NCBI RefSeq assembly: GCF_028463845.1
Contig: NZ_CP116805.1
Coordinates: 3,527,785 to 3,591,784, forward strand
DNA: 64,000 nt
Reading direction: 5' to 3'
From: Gimibacter soli
GTDB taxonomy: Bacteria; Pseudomonadota; Alphaproteobacteria; Sphingomonadales; Kordiimonadaceae
The notes beneath the pieces were generated by a model. That model made no database searches and had not been told where the DNA came from. It worked only from the letters and a program-made list of their open reading frames with translations. The translations under genes and the position numbers were made by a program. Positions 14,057-23,652 of this stretch are shown here, one piece after another (position 1 is the stretch's first letter; each line of letters opens with the position of its first letter).

Positions 14057-16648
14057 TCAGGGGCATTCGAGTGTCGCCCCGGCTTCCGGCTTCACCAGCC
14101 GGACGTCGGCGAGCGACACGGCGAAGTCGCCGCTTGTCGATAGCATCAGGGGTGCGGTGAAGCGCGAAAGGTCGGCGCCTTTCTCAGCGAAGCAGGAAAG
14201 CGGCACCAGCGTGCGCTGCCATTCGCGCGCCGGAGCCTCAAGGAAGAAGCTGCTGATATCGACCCGGCCTGCGCACCCGACGCCGCAGCCAAGGCCGATT
14301 TCCACCTTGCCGAAGGGAATATTGTCGACCCGCCATTCAAACGCCATGGCATAGCCTGCGGCGAGTTCGCGGCTGAGGTCCACCGGCGTCGAAGAGGCCA
14401 GCATGATCGAGGTTGGCGACTGGCCGGAGAAGACGATGCCAAGCGCGTTGCCGTCGCCTTCTTCCTGATGGTCGGTCACGCGGGCAGAAATGCTGCCGTC
14501 GCGGCTGGCGACCCATTCCCCAATGAAGGGTGTACGCGTGCCGTCTGCGGCGAACAGGTCGAGGATATAAGGATAGGTCGGCCGCGCATCGAAGAAGACG
14601 CCGCGTGCCCCCGTGCCGCTCGCCGCCCCCACGCCTTCGTCCAGCAAGAGCACCGTGCGGCGCTCCTTGTAGCTGAGGCCGTAGCCGACAGGGAAAAGCG
14701 GATCATAGTCCGCATCAAACCGGTTCAGCCGGTACTGGTCCGCCCGTTTCGGCCACGAGAAAGTCAGCTTGCCACGGAAGTCATGCCGGATGCGGCTTTT
14801 CGGCCCCGCCACGATCACATCGGCGACCCCGGCCCCTTCCTGCCCCGGCAACCATGCCGCAACGAAAGCGTCGGACGCGTTGATTTCCGGGTTCACCCAA
14901 AGCGGACGACCAGACAGGAACACCGAGACTGTCGCAATGCCCCGCTGCCGCAGGCGGGCAAGCAGGTTGAGGATATGGTCGTCACCGGGGCTGTAATCGA
15001 GCGTCTCGATCTCGCCCTGGAACTCGGCATAGGGTTCCTCGCCGTAAACAACAATGGCCACATCGAACTTGCCAGTCGCACTGCCATCCACCGAGAGCGT
15101 CGCGGTACCGCCTGCAGCCTCGACCGCTGCCCTGATGCCTTCCCAGATGGTGGTGACGCCGGGGAGGTCGGCGCGGCTTGTTTCCATACCCTGCCACGTG
15201 CGGGTCCAGCCGCCCGTTTGCATGCGCGGATTGTTGGCGCCTTCACCGGCCACCAGCACCCGTGCACCGGCCCGAACAGGCAGGACAGCGCGGTTGTTTT
15301 TCAGAAGAACGAGCGATTTGCGGGCGGCTTCCCGCGCCAGTGCCCGATGTGCAGGGGCGCCGACGAGTGCGGGGTCCGCCCCGTCCCGTGCCGAAGGTTT
15401 GACGCCGGCCAAGAGCCCCGCCCGCGCCTTGACGGTGAGGATACGGCGCACGGCTTCATCGACCCGCGCTTCGGTGAGGCGGCCTTCAGCGTAGGCCGAG
15501 CGCATGTTGGCATAAAGCCGCCGCCAGTTATCGCCAGCCGCCAGCATATCGACACCCGCATTGATCGCGGTGACGCAGTCGTCCGCCATGCAGTTCGGTA
15601 CGTCGGCAATCGCGTCCCAGTCACCCAGAAGGATGCCATCGAACCCGAGGCCCTGCCGCAACACGCCAGTCAGGAGCGGCGCAAAGCCATGCAGCGGAAT
15701 ACCCTGCCAGCGCGCGGGCGAGGCCAGCAACATCTGCGCCCCGTTGCCGACGCCGGAGGCAAAGCTCAGGCCGTCGCGGTCGATAAGCCCGTGCTCATCA
15801 AGGCTGATATTGCCGCGCTCCTGGCCCCCGTCCGCGAGCCCGTCGCCAAGGAAGGTGCGCGCCGCCGAAACGACACGGGGTCCCCGCAGGAATTCTCCGC
15901 TGCCCGGCTTGCCCTGCAGGCCGGTGACATAGGCCCCGCCAAGGCGGGCTGCAATTGCTGGCGCTTCGCTGAAGCTTTCATAGACCCGACCCGAACGGTC
16001 GTCTTCCGCCACATTGAGGCGCGGACTGATCACGCAGTCCGGTCCGCTGGCGCCTGTCTCTGCGGCCACCGCCATCGCAACGCGGCGCACCAGCACGGCT
16101 TCGCCCGCAGCCCCGAGCCCGATATTGTGCGGGAAGATCGTGCCGCCTTTCAGCGCCGTGTGGCCATGGGCCGTTTCAACGCACCAGAAAGCGGGTACGC
16201 GCCCGCCCCTGCCAGCCGGATCGGTTCCAGCCGCGTAAAAATCGTCAGCGAGCGACAGCCAGTCGACGACACCGGCGTTGCGGTCCCCGTTCGGATAGCT
16301 GCCGGCCTGCGCGCGGATCATCCCGAAAGGCACCTGCCGCAAATCGTCGGGCACGATATGGCGCATGTCGACCTGCAGCATCTGGGCAAGCTTGGCGTCC
16401 GGCGACATCCGGGCCAAGGCGGCATTCACCGCGCGCTCGACGGCCAGACTGTCCGCAGGACGGGCGGCGGGGGCCGGCCAGATATCCGGATGCAGCATCG
16501 GCGGCATCGGCGCCCCGCGCGCGCCAAACTGGCTGGCACTCGCTGCCGACTTGTCCTCGGGCAGCTTTTCCGGCCCCACGGGCTGCCAGTCGCACGCGGC
16601 AAGGCCGAAGGCGGCAGCAAGGATCGGCAGGGTCAGCAAACGGCGCAT
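14057..16648 (-). CDS. Glycoside hydrolase family 3 lipoprotein, beta-glucosidase type
   Basis: The 863-residue protein starts at 16648, where a short basic stretch and hydrophobic core end in the lipobox LAAC, so it is a lipoprotein of the cell envelope. The GH3 (alpha/beta)8 domain runs to about residue 400 and holds the nucleophile Asp in GFDGILLGDWDAI. The second alpha/beta domain follows with RALAREAARKSLVLLKNN. The last 200 residues resemble the C-terminal galactose-binding domain of exo-1,4-beta-glucosidases. It would release glucose from cello- or other beta-glucans. A LacI-family gene lies 92 bases upstream on the same strand and probably regulates it. The stop is 5 bases from the convergent symporter stop. 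Confidence 0.9.
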   Translation of the reverse strand: MRRLLTLPILAAAFGLAACDWQPVGPEKLPEDKSAASASQFGARGAPMPPMLHPDIWPAPAARPADSLAVERAVNAALARMSPDAKLAQMLQVDMRHIVPDDLRQVPFGMIRAQAGSYPNGDRNAGVVDWLSLADDFYAAGTDPAGRGGRVPAFWCVETAHGHTALKGGTIFPHNIGLGAAGEAVLVRRVAMAVAAETGASGPDCVISPRLNVAEDDRSGRVYESFSEAPAIAARLGGAYVTGLQGKPGSGEFLRGPRVVSAARTFLGDGLADGGQERGNISLDEHGLIDRDGLSFASGVGNGAQMLLASPARWQGIPLHGFAPLLTGVLRQGLGFDGILLGDWDAIADVPNCMADDCVTAINAGVDMLAAGDNWRRLYANMRSAYAEGRLTEARVDEAVRRILTVKARAGLLAGVKPSARDGADPALVGAPAHRALAREAARKSLVLLKNNRAVLPVRAGARVLVAGEGANNPRMQTGGWTRTWQGMETSRADLPGVTTIWEGIRAAVEAAGGTATLSVDGSATGKFDVAIVVYGEEPYAEFQGEIETLDYSPGDDHILNLLARLRQRGIATVSVFLSGRPLWVNPEINASDAFVAAWLPGQEGAGVADVIVAGPKSRIRHDFRGKLTFSWPKRADQYRLNRFDADYDPLFPVGYGLSYKERRTVLLLDEGVGAASGTGARGVFFDARPTYPYILDLFAADGTRTPFIGEWVASRDGSISARVTDHQEEGDGNALGIVFSGQSPTSIMLASSTPVDLSRELAAGYAMAFEWRVDNIPFGKVEIGLGCGVGCAGRVDISSFFLEAPAREWQRTLVPLSCFAEKGADLSRFTAPLMLSTSGDFAVSLADVRLVKPEAGATLECP

Positions 16649-16740
16649 GGAGAAGCTTTTTCCCGGTTCAGGATCGGTCGTGTTGGACCGCGCCCCAAGA
16701 AAGCAAACCGGGCCCGAAAAGGGAAGCATCTTTATTGGCT

Positions 16741-17757
16741 TCAGGTGTCGCCAAGGCTCGATTGCCGCAGCCGCAATTCGTGCGGAAAGGCAAGATCGGC
16801 GGGATTGTCGGGCTCGGCTGCACCCGTCAGCCGGGCGATCACGCGGGCCGCTGCCTCGCGCGCCATATCGGCCACCGGCTGGCGCACGGTGGTGAGCGGC
16901 GGCCAGACCTGCCGCGACAGGGGGCTGTCATCGAACCCGACGATCACAAGATCGGTCGGGATATGCAGGCCCTTGTCATGCGCGACCTGCAGGGCGCCCG
17001 CCGCCATATCATCGTTCGCGGCGATGATGGAGGTGGGCGGATTAGAACGGGACAGCAGTTCCCGCGCCCCGTGGCGCCCGCTTTCGAAATCGAAATAACC
17101 CTGAACAACCATGGCCGGATCGATACCAAGCCCGTGCGTCCGCATGGCTGTTTCAAAACCGTCGCGGCGGCGGGCTGCCCCCTTGTGATCCGGGTGGCCG
17201 GCGATGAAGCCGATCCGCGTGTGACCAAGGCCGATCACATGCTCGGTCAGGTCTCGCATGGCGGCGCTTTCATCGATCGTCACGGCAAAGCCCGAGGGGC
17301 CGGCCTCATCGGAAATCACCGCGTAGGGTACGCCGCGCTCTTCCACCGCCGCCATCAGGGCCGGCACATTGCAGACGGGCGGCGTGATAATGAGACCATC
17401 GAGCCGCGCCTGCGCAAGCGCCGCCGAAACCGCCGCCGGCATGCCGGGGTCTTCATGGCGGCAGGGGTGCAGCGCGAGGCTATAATGGCTGGCTTCGCAG
17501 GCCTCCAGAAGGCCCGCCTGAATTTCGGCAAGATAAGCCGGGCTCGGGTTATCGTAAAGAAGCCCGATCAGATAGGAACGGCTGCCCGCCAGACCCCGCG
17601 CCGAAAGGCTCGGCCGGTAGTTCAGCTCCCGCGCGGCAGCAAGCACACGGTCGCGCGTGCGTTCGCTCACGTTCGGTTCGTTATTCATGACCCGCGAAAC
17701 GGTCTTGATCGAAACCCCGGCGCGCGCCGCCACATCATCGATGATAACTTTGGACAT
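16741..17757 (-). CDS. LacI-family transcriptional regulator
   Basis: The 338-residue protein has the LacI helix-turn-helix at residues 4-25 (IIDDVAARAGVSIKTVSRVM), the hinge with LNYRPSLSARGLAG, and a periplasmic-binding-protein-like effector domain (SYLIGLLYDNPSPAYL onwards). It should bind a palindromic operator and release it on binding a sugar. A perfect 14-base palindrome lies 49 bases upstream of its ATG, so autoregulation is likely. The downstream GH3 glucosidase is the expected target. Confidence 0.93.
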   Translation of the reverse strand: MSKVIIDDVAARAGVSIKTVSRVMNNEPNVSERTRDRVLAAARELNYRPSLSARGLAGSRSYLIGLLYDNPSPAYLAEIQAGLLEACEASHYSLALHPCRHEDPGMPAAVSAALAQARLDGLIITPPVCNVPALMAAVEERGVPYAVISDEAGPSGFAVTIDESAAMRDLTEHVIGLGHTRIGFIAGHPDHKGAARRRDGFETAMRTHGLGIDPAMVVQGYFDFESGRHGARELLSRSNPPTSIIAANDDMAAGALQVAHDKGLHIPTDLVIVGFDDSPLSRQVWPPLTTVRQPVADMAREAAARVIARLTGAAEPDNPADLAFPHELRLRQSSLGDT

Positions 17758-17805
17758 CCAGCCCGTCCCCCGACCTCCAGAATGGTGCAGAGACTAGCCA
17801 TTCTC

Positions 17806-17819
17806 TGACAGCGCTGTCA
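17806..17819. promoter_or_regulatory. LacI-type operator
   Basis: TGACAGCGCTGTCA is a perfect 14-base palindrome with the central CG typical of LacI/GalR operators. It lies between the gabT terminator and the LacI gene start, about 49 bases from the ATG. Confidence 0.75.
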
Positions 17820-17855
17820 ATCGAAGCTCGCGTCCAGCCCTCGAAAGCTGCGCTG

Positions 17856-17897
17856 AAAAAGGAAACGGCCGGGCAGTTACCCGGCCGCTCCGTTTCG
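17856..17897 (-). terminator. Rho-independent terminator of gabT
   Basis: On the minus strand, arms GCGGCCGGG and CCCGGCCGTTT enclose TAACTG, with an outer AAACGG/CCGTTT pair. They are followed by CCTTTTT. It lies 16 bases after the gabT stop. Confidence 0.88.
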
Positions 17898-17912
17898 TCG
17901 AATGCGGGTCTG

Positions 17913-19211
17913 TCAGGCCGCCTTGGCAGCCGCCGCCACATCCACGAGTGCTTTTTCCAGCATGTTGAGGCCTTCTTCCAGCTGCTCATCCGGCACGGTG
18001 ACCGGGGCAAGCAGGCGGATCGTGTTCGCCCAGTAACCGCACGACAGGATGATCAGGCCGTGGCTCAGTGCCTTGGCGACGAGTGCCGATGTCGCCGCCG
18101 GGTTCGGCGTGTTGCCGCCCTTTTCGGTGACCAGCTCGAACGCCACCATGGCACCAAGGCCGCGGATGTCGCCGATGGGCGCGGTGTCGACACGGCCCTT
18201 CATGGCCTCGAGCCGTTCTTTCATGCGGGCACCGATCTTCTCGGCACGGGCACAGAGCTTTTCATCGGCGATCACATCCATAACGGCGTGGGCCGCTGCG
18301 ATGCCGATGGGGCTGCCGCCATAGGTGCCCCCCATGCCGCCCGGCAGCGGCGTGTCGATGATCGACGCCTTGCCGATAAGGCCGGAAAGCGGGAAGCCAC
18401 CGGCCAGCGCCTTGGCAACGGTGATGAGGTCGGGCTCGACATCATAATGTTCGGTCGCGAAAATCTTGCCGGTGCGGGCAAAGCCGGTCTGGATCTCGTC
18501 GCAGATGAGAAGGATGCCGTGGTCGTCACAGAGCTTCCTGAGGCGCACCATGAAATCCTTCGGCGCCACATAGAAGCCGCCTTCGCCCTGCACGGGTTCC
18601 ACGATGATCGCGGCCACATCCTTGGCTTCGATTTCCACCTTGAAGATGGTCTCGAGGCCGTAGAAGGCGTCGTCAACACTCACCCCGTGGTGCGGCACCG
18701 GGAAGGGTGCGTGGTAGATTCCGGGCACAGCGGGGCCAGCGCCCATGCGGTAGGGCACAATCTTGCCGGTCAGCGCACCGGTCAGCGCGGTACGGCCGTG
18801 GAAGGCGCCACGGAAAGCGATCACGCCCTGACGGCCGGTTGCCACGCGGGCAACCTTGATGGCGTTTTCAACGGCTTCGGCGCCTGTGGTGAAGAAGATC
18901 GTCTTGGCGTCCTTGATGGGCGCCGCTTCATTCAGCCGTTCGGCAAGCGCAATATAGGGCTCATAAGCCGAAACCTGGAAGGCCGTGTGCGTGTAGCGCT
19001 TCAGCTGCTCTTCAACCGCACTGATCACCTTGGGGTGACGGTGGCCGGTGTTGCAGACCGCGATCCCGACCGCGAAATCAAGATAGCGGCGGCCGTCGGC
19101 GTCCCACAGTTCGGCATTTTCGGCGCGCTCGGTAAAGATCGGCGTGGCCGAGGCAACCCCGCGCGGCACGGCAGCCTGACGGCGAGCCAGAAGTTCGGCA
19201 TTCTTCGACAT
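17913..19211 (-). CDS. gabT: 4-aminobutyrate aminotransferase
   Basis: This class III PLP enzyme transfers the amino group of GABA to 2-oxoglutarate, giving succinate semialdehyde for GabD. The ATG at 19211 has GGAGAG 6 bases upstream and gives 432 residues, close to the usual 426. Seen are the [17 protein letters not shown] cofactor loop at 107, [18 protein letters not shown] at 133, [11 protein letters not shown] at 203, [15 protein letters not shown] near 234 and Lys267 in [10 protein letters not shown]. The last aspartate/lysine pattern is that of GabT rather than ornithine aminotransferase. It is transcribed alone, between a TPR gene and a strong terminator. Its upstream region shares a motif with that of gabD. 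Confidence 0.93.
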   Translation of the reverse strand: MSKNAELLARRQAAVPRGVASATPIFTERAENAELWDADGRRYLDFAVGIAVCNTGHRHPKVISAVEEQLKRYTHTAFQVSAYEPYIALAERLNEAAPIKDAKTIFFTTGAEAVENAIKVARVATGRQGVIAFRGAFHGRTALTGALTGKIVPYRMGAGPAVPGIYHAPFPVPHHGVSVDDAFYGLETIFKVEIEAKDVAAIIVEPVQGEGGFYVAPKDFMVRLRKLCDDHGILLICDEIQTGFARTGKIFATEHYDVEPDLITVAKALAGGFPLSGLIGKASIIDTPLPGGMGGTYGGSPIGIAAAHAVMDVIADEKLCARAEKIGARMKERLEAMKGRVDTAPIGDIRGLGAMVAFELVTEKGGNTPNPAATSALVAKALSHGLIILSCGYWANTIRLLAPVTVPDEQLEEGLNMLEKALVDVAAAAKAA

Positions 19212-19289
19212 GATACTCTCCATGAAAGCAGGCAAACGGCATGGCAGCCGGGCCCTGAGTCCCAGCCACCATAACCGTTCCGCGATTTC

Positions 19290-19322
19290 ATCGCCAGCAA
19301 AATATGGAATTTAACTGGCGAT
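19290..19322 (-). promoter_or_regulatory. Inverted repeat upstream of gabT, candidate operator
   Basis: Arms ATCGCCAG (19290-19297) and CTGGCGAT (19315-19322) enclose a 17-base AT-rich core. Read on the minus strand, the core contains AAATTCCATATTT, matching 11 of 13 bases of the sequence upstream of gabD at 1737-1749. It is placed about 90 bases before the ATG, consistent with a site upstream of the promoter. Confidence 0.45.
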
Positions 19323-19347
19323 AAATTTTACTTTTTGAGCATCAAGC

Positions 19348-21159
19348 CTAGAGTGTATCCAGCGGGATTTCCCCAAGCTGCCGGCTAGCTTTCGCAAGCA
19401 GGGCTTTGGTTTCAGCTGCTTCAGCTGCCTTGCCCATTGCTTCCTGCGCTTTCATCAGGCCGTAAAGCGACCAGGCGCTGTTCGGATGCTGCACAAGGCT
19501 TGCCATGAAGGCATCGGCCGCCTTGTCGGCATCCCCTGCCATCAGATGCACGGCACCGATCGTCTGGTCCACCGCCTGATACCAGAAGGGTGGCTCCATA
19601 TAGGGGATCGATGCCTGCACCTTGCGGGCTTCTTCAAGGGTCGCAAGCGCGGCCTTGTAGTCGCCCGCCTTTGCAGCAGCGAGGCCCCGTACCATACGCG
19701 ACGCGATGTCGAGAACTGCCCCGGCAGGCATGCCGCCGGCTTCAAGTGCCGGAATGCTGGCATGGCCGCGGGCAGCCTCAATCGCCGCCGCCTCGTCAGC
19801 CGCACGGGGGTCACCTGCGCGGGCGAGCGCCATGCCGCGTGCATAATGCCAGTGGGCGCGCACAAACGGCCCGACCGCGTCACCCGGATCGGGCAATGCC
19901 ATGACTTCATCAAGCGACCCGAAATGCGCCCATGCGAAATAATGGGCCGCCTTCACGGGGGCGATCATCGGTGAAACGGCAAGCGTTTCGGGCGGCAGGA
20001 TCGCGTCGAGCTTCTGGCCATACTCAAGCGCGGTTTTGCGGTCCGCTGCCATCTGCGCGGAGACGAGGACGAAATGGACGTTATGGGGATAATAGCCATA
20101 ACGGTACATCGGGCTCGCATCCTTGTTGGTCTGCAGATAGGCCTCGTCCACCGCGGTCGCCTGCACATTGAGATCGAGCGAATCGAGATAGCGTCCGATG
20201 CGGAAATAGATGTGCGCCGGCATATGCACAAGGTGCCCCGAGCCCGGCACGAGCGCCGCGAGCTTGTCAGCAAACGGCTCGGCATTTCTCACCATCGGTG
20301 TCGCTTCCACCAGGTGGATGTAAAGATGGATCGCACCATAATGGTCGGGGCTGCGGGCGAGAACGTTTTCGATGGTCGCAACCGCCTTCTCGATACCCGG
20401 TCGCGGCGTGGTGAAATCGCGCTCCCAATAATACCAGGGGCTCAGGTCCATCACCGATTCCGCATAATGGGCGGCGATATCGTCGTCATCGGGGTAAGCC
20501 TTGTGAACCGCTTCCATCGCAGCCGAGTAGGCGGCATCAAGCGCGGCGCGGTCCGCATCCGGATCGGGGCTATAGCGCTTGGCCGCTGCGTCGATCAGGG
20601 CTGCTTCCTTCTCGTTCGCGTTCGATTTCAGGGCGAGCGCCTTTGAAATAGCAGCGAAAGCGGGTGCGACTGCCTCGGGCGGCATCGGCATGTTGATGTT
20701 CGGCCCCCAGGCCACTGCCTCGCCCCAGTAACACATGGCGCAATTGGGATCGAGCTCCTGCGCCTTCCGGAAGGCACGGATCGCCTCGCCGTGGTTGAAG
20801 CCATAAAGGAGCGCGTGGCCCTGATTGAAATAGGTTTGCGCGTTGCCGTTCTTGGTGCTGATCGGGAACTTGCGCTGGTCGAGCCCCGGATAGATCGGCA
20901 CTTCAAGCCTCGGCTCGGCTGCCTGAACCGAGCTCGATAGCGCGTGCTGCAGGTCGGGCCGGAAGAAGAGGCCGCGCTGCTGCCCGGCCTTGCCGCAAAG
21001 GGTGCCGGTGATACGGCTCGGGTCTGTCAGCTCGTCAAGCTGGCGGAGGCCAGCCATACGGGCCTCTTTGGCCGGATCAACGACCGGGCCTGACAAGGCG
21101 GCGAGGGAAAGAAGGGCGGTCCCGCCGAAAAGGATCGCTGTGCGTCTATAGTTTTTCAT
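19348..21159 (-). CDS. Exported tetratricopeptide-repeat protein
   Basis: The 603-residue protein has an N-terminal hydrophobic stretch (AILFGGTALLSLAALSGPVV) that is probably a signal anchor. Helical TPR-like pairs follow, for example TYFNQGHALLYGFNHGEAIR near 111 with CAMCYWGEAVAWGPNINM after it, and FRKAQELDPN. The motif HMPAHIYFRIGRYLDS near 310 is characteristic of a broad family of exported TPR proteins of unknown role. There are no catalytic motifs. It is probably a periplasmic scaffold. It ends 137 bases upstream of gabT on the same strand. Confidence 0.82.
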   Translation of the reverse strand: MKNYRRTAILFGGTALLSLAALSGPVVDPAKEARMAGLRQLDELTDPSRITGTLCGKAGQQRGLFFRPDLQHALSSSVQAAEPRLEVPIYPGLDQRKFPISTKNGNAQTYFNQGHALLYGFNHGEAIRAFRKAQELDPNCAMCYWGEAVAWGPNINMPMPPEAVAPAFAAISKALALKSNANEKEAALIDAAAKRYSPDPDADRAALDAAYSAAMEAVHKAYPDDDDIAAHYAESVMDLSPWYYWERDFTTPRPGIEKAVATIENVLARSPDHYGAIHLYIHLVEATPMVRNAEPFADKLAALVPGSGHLVHMPAHIYFRIGRYLDSLDLNVQATAVDEAYLQTNKDASPMYRYGYYPHNVHFVLVSAQMAADRKTALEYGQKLDAILPPETLAVSPMIAPVKAAHYFAWAHFGSLDEVMALPDPGDAVGPFVRAHWHYARGMALARAGDPRAADEAAAIEAARGHASIPALEAGGMPAGAVLDIASRMVRGLAAAKAGDYKAALATLEEARKVQASIPYMEPPFWYQAVDQTIGAVHLMAGDADKAADAFMASLVQHPNSAWSLYGLMKAQEAMGKAAEAAETKALLAKASRQLGEIPLDTL

Positions 21160-21348
21160 GGGTTATCCAACCGGTCGCGTTGGCCTGATGAATGAAGGGA
21201 GGGCGCCATAGACGCCATAAAGGAACGCAAAACTGGGCTGACCGGTGGCTGCACCATATCAGAAAAGCTTTCGCATTTGAACCAAGCAGACTGGTAGCGC
21301 GTGCAGCTTTTCGCTAGGCTTGCCGCAAAACACATAAGGAGTAATCCC

Positions 21349-22068
21349 TTGACCGAGACGGCAGCCTCCCGCCCGCCTTTCCCGCAACGTGCCCGGCGCT
21401 ATATCATCGTTGGCCTTTTCACGCTGGTGCCCCTGTGGCTGACCTTCTGGGCGCTTGGCTTCATCCTTGATTTCGTGCGCGATCTTGCCCAGCCGATGTT
21501 GAACCAGATTGTGGTCCATGTGCCGGCTGACAGCAGCATCATGGGCATGGTGACCCACCCCTGGTTCCAGACGGCGCTTTCGGTCGCGGTGCTCCTGTCG
21601 CTTTTCTATTTCACCGGCTGGCTGGCCTCGCGCTGGGTGGGGCAGAAGGCGATCCTTCTGGTCGATGGCATCATGGCCCGTATCCCGGTCGCCAAATCCA
21701 TCTATAATGCCGTGAAGCGCCTGACCGACGCGATGAACATGACCCCGTCCGATTTCCAGCGCGTTGTGCTGATCGAGTTTCCGAACCCGGACATGAAAAC
21801 CGTCGGGCTCGTCACCAAAACCTTCAAGGACGCCAACACGGGCCGCGAGCTCGCCGCCGTTTATGTGCCGACGACCCCGAACCCGACCTCCGGTTATCTG
21901 GAAATCGTGCCCGTCGAGAAACTGACCCCCACCAACTGGAAGATGGATGAAGCCATGAGCTTCGTGATCTCCGGCGGCGCCGACGTGCCGAAGAATGTGG
22001 TCTATGACATGCCGCCGAAGGCAGACCCCAAGGCAGGCAAGAAAAAGGAAACGGAGGACCAGCCATGA
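21349..22068 (+). CDS. DUF502 membrane protein
   Basis: The 239-residue protein starts at a TTG that has AAGGAG 6 bases before it; the frame from GTG 21301 lacks one. Two membrane helices (about 21-45 and 73-93, with LVPLWLTFWALGFILDF) are followed by a soluble domain holding IPVAKSIYNAVKRLTDA and VVLIEFPNP. All are typical of DUF502. Family function is unknown; distant relatives occur near envelope genes. It overlaps the fumC start by 4 bases, so the two are co-translated. Confidence 0.9.
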   Translation: MTETAASRPPFPQRARRYIIVGLFTLVPLWLTFWALGFILDFVRDLAQPMLNQIVVHVPADSSIMGMVTHPWFQTALSVAVLLSLFYFTGWLASRWVGQKAILLVDGIMARIPVAKSIYNAVKRLTDAMNMTPSDFQRVVLIEFPNPDMKTVGLVTKTFKDANTGRELAAVYVPTTPNPTSGYLEIVPVEKLTPTNWKMDEAMSFVISGGADVPKNVVYDMPPKADPKAGKKKETEDQP

Positions 22069-23465
22069 CGCGCGCGCCCCTCACCCGGACGGAGAAGGAT
22101 AGCCTCGGCGAGATCGAGGTCCCTGCAGACCGCTACTGGGGGGCGCAAACGGAACGCTGCCTTCGGAACTTCCCCATCGGGCGCGAGACGCTGTCGCCGG
22201 CTTTCTGGCGCGCGCTCGGCCTTGTCAAGCTTGCCGCCGCCCGCGTCAACAAGGCACGCGGGGCGCTGGACCCCAAACTTGCCGATGCCATCGAGGTGGC
22301 GGCAAACGAAGTCGCCGAAGGCAAGCTGGACGATCACTTCCCCCTGCCCGTATGGCAGTCGGGATCGGGCACCCAGTTCAACATGAATGCGAACGAAGTG
22401 ATCGCCGGCCATGCCAACGAGCTGCTCACGAAAAAACGTGGCGGCACCAGCCCGGTGCACCCCAACGACCATGTGAATATGTCGCAGTCGTCGAACGACA
22501 CGATCCCGACCGTGATGGACCTTTCAGCGCTTCTCCTGTGGCACGAGGCCACTCGCCCCGCGCTCGAACGCCTGATTGCTGCAACGGATGCGCGGGCCGA
22601 CGAATTCAAGGACATTGTGAAGGTCGGCCGCACCCATTTGATGGACGCCGTGCCCATGACGCTCGGGGCCGAGTTCGCGGCCTTCGCAGGGCAAATGCGC
22701 GCCGCCCTCTGGTCGCTGGACGATGCCTTTGAAGGGCTTCTGGATCTGCCGCAGGGTGGCACGGCGGTGGGGTCGGGCCTCAATGCGCCTGCCGATTTCG
22801 GCGAACGGGTCGCGGCGGAGCTGGCATCGCTGACCGGGCTCAGCCTCACGAGCGCCCCCAACAAATATGTGAAGATGGCGGCCCACCATGATCTCTTCAT
22901 GGCGTCGGCCGCACTTTCCGGGCTTGCGACGGTGCTTCATAAATATGCGAACGATGTGCGCATGCTCGGCTCCGGCCCCCGCGCCGGGCTGATGGAGCTG
23001 TCCTTGCCGAAAAACGAGCCCGGCTCGTCGATCATGGCCGGCAAGGTGAACCCCTCGCAGGCTGAGGCCATGGTGATGGTGTGCGCCCGCGTCTTTGGCA
23101 ATCACACGGTGATCACCCACACGGCAGCGGGCGGCCAGTTCCAGCTGAATGCCAACAACCCGGTGATGGCCGATGCGCTGTTGCAAAGCCTGAAGCTGCT
23201 GGCCGACATGATGGACAGCTTCCGCGAACGCTGCATCGAAGGCCTGAAGGCAAACGAAGCGCGGCTAGAGGAACTCACCGCCCGCACACTGATGGTCGCC
23301 ACCAGCCTCGTTCCCGTCATCGGCTATGACGCGACGGCCAAGCTGGTGTTCGAAGCCGAAAAGCAGAATGCCCCCTTGCGCGATGTGGCGCTGGCCTCAG
23401 GCGTTATCGACGCCGAGACCTACGACAAGCATGTCAATCCGGGGAAAATGGCGAAAGCCAAGTAG
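22065..23465 (+). CDS. fumC: Class II fumarate hydratase
   Basis: FumC interconverts fumarate and L-malate in the TCA cycle as an iron-free homotetramer. The 466 residues match the family. The superfamily signature GSSIMAGKVNPSQ is seen near residue 320, the substrate-site NMSQSSNDTIPT near 140 and the catalytic-histidine region VGRTHLMDAVPMTLG near 188. The start codon overlaps the DUF502 stop (ATGA). A palindromic repeat directly after the stop probably forms the transcript end. Confidence 0.96.
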   Translation: MTRAPLTRTEKDSLGEIEVPADRYWGAQTERCLRNFPIGRETLSPAFWRALGLVKLAAARVNKARGALDPKLADAIEVAANEVAEGKLDDHFPLPVWQSGSGTQFNMNANEVIAGHANELLTKKRGGTSPVHPNDHVNMSQSSNDTIPTVMDLSALLLWHEATRPALERLIAATDARADEFKDIVKVGRTHLMDAVPMTLGAEFAAFAGQMRAALWSLDDAFEGLLDLPQGGTAVGSGLNAPADFGERVAAELASLTGLSLTSAPNKYVKMAAHHDLFMASAALSGLATVLHKYANDVRMLGSGPRAGLMELSLPKNEPGSSIMAGKVNPSQAEAMVMVCARVFGNHTVITHTAAGGQFQLNANNPVMADALLQSLKLLADMMDSFRERCIEGLKANEARLEELTARTLMVATSLVPVIGYDATAKLVFEAEKQNAPLRDVALASGVIDAETYDKHVNPGKMAKAK

Positions 23466-23567
23466 CCGTTCGTCCTGAGGAGCCCGAAAGGGCGTCTCGA
23501 AGGACGTGTCGCCGCTCAGTCATCCTGCCCTTCGAGACGAGGCTACGCCTCTCCTCAGGGCGAACGG
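23466..23567. repeat. Dispersed intergenic palindromic repeat, copy 2
   Basis: It starts with CCGTTCGTCCTGAGGAGCC, identical to the start of the copy at 5344, and ends CTCCTCAGGGCGAACGG. The two ends pair over about 15 bases with internal CGTCTCGAAGGACG and CTTCGAGACG arms. It immediately follows the fumC stop. Confidence 0.88.
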
Positions 23568-23579
23568 TAACCCGAAACC

Positions 23580-23652
23580 GTCACCCCGGACTTGATCCGG
23601 GGTCCAGTGCCACATCAAGGGTTTCTGTATGCCGGATCAAGTCCGGCATGAC
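23580..23652. repeat. Dispersed CCGGACTTGATCCGG-type repeat
   Basis: Two short palindromes (CCCCGGACTTGATCCGGGG and GCCGGATCAAGTCCGGC) make up this element of about 73 bases. It is of a kind abundant between alphaproteobacterial genes. Its right part forms the last codons of the minus-strand gene at 23615-24118. Confidence 0.85.

Noticed and set aside
14468..17098. 876-residue open frame on the plus strand
   Set aside because: It lies entirely opposite the GH3 and LacI genes, has no start signal and has an Arg/His/Gln-rich composition typical of antisense frames in high-GC DNA.
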